In this document: positions 13,706 to 15,649 of the stretch, one piece after another
Numbering within the stretch: position 1 is the first letter of the stretch
Layout of the letters: each line of letters begins with the position of its first letter
From: Lachnospiraceae bacterium UBA1258
GTDB lineage: Bacteria > Bacillota > Clostridia > Lachnospirales > Lachnospiraceae
Assembly (NCBI GenBank): GCA_002308235.1
Contig: DBVS01000139.1
Coordinates: 1-15,649 of the forward strand
Direction of reading: 5' to 3'
DNA: 15,649 nucleotides
Made by a program: the position numbers and the translations under genes
The notes under the pieces: model-generated
Seen by the model: the letters and a program-made list of their open reading frames with translations, nothing else
Told to the model about the DNA's origin: nothing
Database searches by the model: none

Positions 13706-14142
13706 TGGCTAAGAAACGTAAAGAATTTTCGCTTAATGTGGGAATTTCCTCGATACTGTTCATATTTATCATCCTGTGTCTTGTAAGCTTCGCTATTCTC
13801 TCGCTTTCAAGCGCCATGAGCGATTACAAGCTGACAAGCCGTGTCGCAGCCAATAACACAGGCTATTACGAGGCCTGCAACAGCGCCGAGAATCTGCTTG
13901 CAAACTTCGACAAAACTCTTTCGGATTTATATAAAACAGGTATTTCGAGAACAGGATTTTTTGAGAAGGTGGGGAAGAAGAAATCTTTCTCCGTCCGCGC
14001 CACAGATCTTCAGACTCTGATAATCGAACTTGAGATCAATTATCCCGAGAAACCGGGAGATTCTTTCTACAGGGTTACGAGCTGGAGCCTTGAGACCACG
14101 GAAGCGATCGAATATGACGATTCACTTCCGGTCTTCAAATAA
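13705..14142 (+). CDS. Minor pseudopilin-like membrane protein, possibly GspK/PilX-like
   Basis: A 145-residue protein. Its ATG overlaps the last base of the previous stop (TAATG), with GGGAGGTGG just upstream. N-terminus KEFSLNVG followed by ISSILFIFIILCLVSFAILSL is a long membrane helix after a Gly (G13), and the position +5 is Leu rather than Glu. Lack of Glu+5 is known for GspK-type minor pseudopilins that cap the tip, and the line GISSILF also recalls PilX. The outside part has YYEACNSAENLLANFDKTL and a strand-rich end. This is the last gene of the plus-strand operon. Assignment to GspK/PilX is by N-terminal pattern and gene position only. Confidence 0.68.
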   Translation: MAKKRKEFSLNVGISSILFIFIILCLVSFAILSLSSAMSDYKLTSRVAANNTGYYEACNSAENLLANFDKTLSDLYKTGISRTGFFEKVGKKKSFSVRATDLQTLIIELEINYPEKPGDSFYRVTSWSLETTEAIEYDDSLPVFK

Positions 14143-14145
14143 GGC

Positions 14146-15216
14146 TTACTCGGCAATTTTGAAATTACCCTTTTTAATACGTTTGACATTGTACAAAGCA
14201 CCGTCGGCTGTTTCGATGGTGCTTTTTATTGATATTCCGGGCTTAAGGGGAGAAATACCGCCGGATAAGTGCAACGGAACATCAATATCCACCTTGGCAA
14301 GTTTCTTGTTTATGTCTTTAAGCTTATCAAGGGTTTCTTTGGGTTCTCTGTCGGAAAGGATCAGGAACTCGTCACCTCCGTATCTGAAAAGCTCTCTGTC
14401 CCTGAAATTCTCTCTTAAACGCGATGTAATGACCAAAAGAGCGTCGTCACCCACCAAATGCCCCTTTGTATCGTTAATACTCTTAAAATCGTCTATATCA
14501 AGGATAGCAACGCATTTAACACCGTTTAAGTCTTCGCTCTCGATCCTTGCGTTCAGAGCATTCCTGTTGCACACTGCGGTAAGGCCGTCGCGCTTTGCAA
14601 GATTCGTAAGCTTTGCTTCGAGAATGAAAGCGTTGTAGGAAAAGCGAAAATGCCTGTAAATCATGGTGATGGTCACAACACAGAAGATGAAAATGTTGAA
14701 AAGAGATGTTTTTGGGCCTCCCTCATAAATTGTGGTCACTGTCACAAGCGCCGCCGTATCCACAAGCACCACAACGGCCTGGAATATGGGATTTAAGACC
14801 AGAAAAAAAGAAACCGACATAATGGTGGTAACCGCAACTATTGCAGAACCTTTGTGAGTTATATCCATGGCGGAAATGGCAACGCCCCAGCTTGTTATCA
14901 GCAGGTAATAAAAATTGGCATAGCCAAGCACCGAGGAATAACTTTTATGTTTTTCAACATATGCAAAAAGAATATCACCCACAAGAGAGAAGAAAAAGAG
15001 CACCGCGTAAAGACCGAGATAATACTTTGCTCTCGGGTTCTTAAGGTTAAAGGCAAACAGGCCCATTATAAATACGCTTAACTCTATAACAGCCACGATC
15101 CTTAATATATAGTGAATCGTCCTCTTCGTTTTTTCGAGATTAAGCGCTATAAAATCTTTTGACTTAAGATGCGCATCGGAAAACAGATATTTTTGAACAA
15201 AACTTTTTCTTTTCAT
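14146..15216 (-). CDS. Membrane-bound diguanylate cyclase (GGDEF), apparently active
   Basis: A 356-residue protein with about six membrane helices (35-56, 66-87, 98-117, 123-140, 145-163, 171-188) and a complete GGDEF domain. All key motifs are present: DGLTAVCNR (210-218), metal-binding DIDDF at 240-244, INDTKGHLVGD, and GGDEF at 280-284. It should join two GTP into c-di-GMP. The inhibitory RxxD site normally five residues before GGDEF is missing (FRDR instead), so feedback inhibition through that site is unlikely. ATG start with AGAGGA upstream. It follows rpoC after a terminator, converges with the pseudopilin operon (3 bp between stop codons), and carries that operon's terminator within its last codons. 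Confidence 0.92.
   Translation of the reverse strand: MKRKSFVQKYLFSDAHLKSKDFIALNLEKTKRTIHYILRIVAVIELSVFIMGLFAFNLKNPRAKYYLGLYAVLFFFSLVGDILFAYVEKHKSYSSVLGYANFYYLLITSWGVAISAMDITHKGSAIVAVTTIMSVSFFLVLNPIFQAVVVLVDTAALVTVTTIYEGGPKTSLFNIFIFCVVTITMIYRHFRFSYNAFILEAKLTNLAKRDGLTAVCNRNALNARIESEDLNGVKCVAILDIDDFKSINDTKGHLVGDDALLVITSRLRENFRDRELFRYGGDEFLILSDREPKETLDKLKDINKKLAKVDIDVPLHLSGGISPLKPGISIKSTIETADGALYNVKRIKKGNFKIAE
14195..14227 (+). terminator. Intrinsic terminator of the plus-strand operon, inside the convergent GGDEF gene
   Basis: AAAGCACC (14195-14202) and GGTGCTTT (14218-14225) pair over 8 bp, extended by GTCG / CGAT to about 12 bp including one G-U pair, with a 7-base loop, then TTATT. The first stem base lies 53 bases past the operon's last stop codon, within the coding sequence of the gene on the other strand. 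On the minus strand it lacks a T-run, so it is directional. Confidence 0.72.
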
Positions 15217-15283
15217 TTAAAAATCCTCTTTTGATCGTGCCTGTAAAGCCTTTACGGGTCACAAACCGGCCTTTCGGCTCTTC
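15217..15283 (-). other. Leader of the GGDEF gene: short hairpins, no clear promoter
   Basis: Between the rpoC terminator and the GGDEF start the minus strand reads GCCGAAAGGC (3-bp stem with GAAA tetraloop), then GTAAAGGCTTTAC (5-bp stem). I see no convincing -35/-10 pair and no complete riboswitch, so the gene may depend on leakage from the rpoC terminator or on a promoter that I cannot recognise. Confidence 0.35.
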
Positions 15284-15314
15284 AAAAAATAAGGCGTGAC
15301 AAACGTCACGCCTT
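15284..15314 (-). terminator. Intrinsic terminator after rpoC
   Basis: AAGGCGTGAC and GTCACGCCTT (15291-15300, 15305-15314) form a perfect 10-bp stem with loop AAAC; on the minus strand it is followed by ATTTTTTG. It lies 36 bases past the rpoC stop. Confidence 0.9.
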
Positions 15315-15349
15315 AAATCTTTAACTCTTTCGAAACGCTTGGGTTCGAA

Positions 15350-15649
15350 TTATTCTTCTACCGTAACGGCTTCTTCGTCGACAGCAACCTCATCGGCGCC
15401 CATCATTTCCTTCATTTCCTCTTTTCTGTCTTCGTCTTCGGCTTCTCTCTGCTCTCTTGCGGCTCTCTGAGCTTCCTTCATGGCTTCAAGCATCTGCTCG
15501 TAGCGCTCGTCGGAGCTTAAGCGTACATCGCTGTAACGCTTCATGCCGGTTCCTGCAGGAATAAGCTTACCGAGAATAACGTTTTCCTTAAGACCGATAA
15601 GGGGATCGATCTTACCCTTGATCGCTGCTTCCGTAAGAACCTTGGTGGT
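15350..15649 (-). CDS. rpoC: RNA polymerase beta' subunit, C-terminal 99 residues (5' part outside window)
   Basis: The visible part starts TTKVLTEAAIKGKIDPLIGL and goes on to KENVILGKLIPAGTGM, the highly conserved C-terminal segment of bacterial RpoC that closes the beta' subunit. After KRY it ends in a lineage-variable tail rich in Arg and Glu (QRAAREQREAEDEDRKEE) and terminates with VTVEE. An internal ATG at 15544 is not a start. The rest of the gene, with its 5' end, lies to the right of the window. It is the only housekeeping gene here and fixes the chromosomal position next to rpoC. Confidence 0.96.
   Translation of the reverse strand, partial: TTKVLTEAAIKGKIDPLIGLKENVILGKLIPAGTGMKRYSDVRLSSDERYEQMLEAMKEAQRAAREQREAEDEDRKEEMKEMMGADEVAVDEEAVTVEE

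Noticed and set aside
15217..15290. c-di-GMP-I riboswitch in the leader of the GGDEF gene
   Set aside because: A GAAA tetraloop and a GTAAAGGC stretch look slightly similar, but the conserved CAAA...GGACGCAAAGCC core and the second stem are missing, and the space is too short.

Overview
The window looks like chromosomal DNA of a low- to mid-GC Gram-positive bacterium of the Clostridia, most likely a Lachnospiraceae relative (Butyrivibrio/Roseburia type). The reasons are strong AGGAGG ribosome binding sites, many U-tailed intrinsic terminators, and the protein families present (DUF4860-like protein, ECF sigma/anti-sigma pair, GspF with pseudopilin-like proteins, c-di-GMP genes). Both edges cut genes: an FAD-dependent oxidoreductase on the left and the 3' end of rpoC on the right. 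No tRNA, rRNA, CRISPR array, transposase or phage gene is visible.

Left half (1-8468), all on the minus strand. Reading in the direction of transcription: a 911-aa exported coiled-coil protein (LP2), a 118-aa single-pass membrane protein with a GTG start, a PilZ-domain c-di-GMP receptor, a 1218-aa paralogue of LP2 (LP1), a 196-aa Ser-rich lipoprotein, and the start of the oxidoreductase. LP1 and LP2 share a signal peptide, a long coiled coil, a middle domain, a second coiled coil, a disordered acidic linker, and a C-terminal anchor with the strict pattern WWW-x7-GTTG-x2-LY-x2-HL. Two promoter-like elements with nearly the same sequence lie upstream of LP1 and of the 118-aa gene. The second is interlocked with a terminator hairpin whose 3' arm contains the ribosome binding site of the next gene.

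Right half (8617-14142), a plus-strand operon with gaps of 0-24 bp: a membrane protein with a degenerate GGDEF domain, an ECF sigma factor, a one-pass membrane protein that is probably its anti-sigma factor, a lipoprotein with a complete transglutaminase-like Cys-His-Asp triad, a GspF/PilC platform protein, and four small single-membrane-segment proteins resembling a pseudopilin set. There is no assembly ATPase or prepilin peptidase in the window. The operon ends at a strong terminator that lies inside the convergent gene for an apparently active GGDEF diguanylate cyclase (14146-15216), which follows rpoC.

Working model (inference): the two halves are one cell-surface system. The platform and pseudopilin-like proteins would form an envelope-spanning machine, LP1 and LP2 would be large anchored surface stalks, and the transglutaminase-like lipoprotein would process or cross-link surface proteins. 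The ECF/anti-sigma pair could control the twin promoters, while the GGDEF enzyme, the degenerate GGDEF protein and PilZ would connect the system to c-di-GMP. The joint function is unproven; proximity, shared theme and the twin promoters are the evidence.
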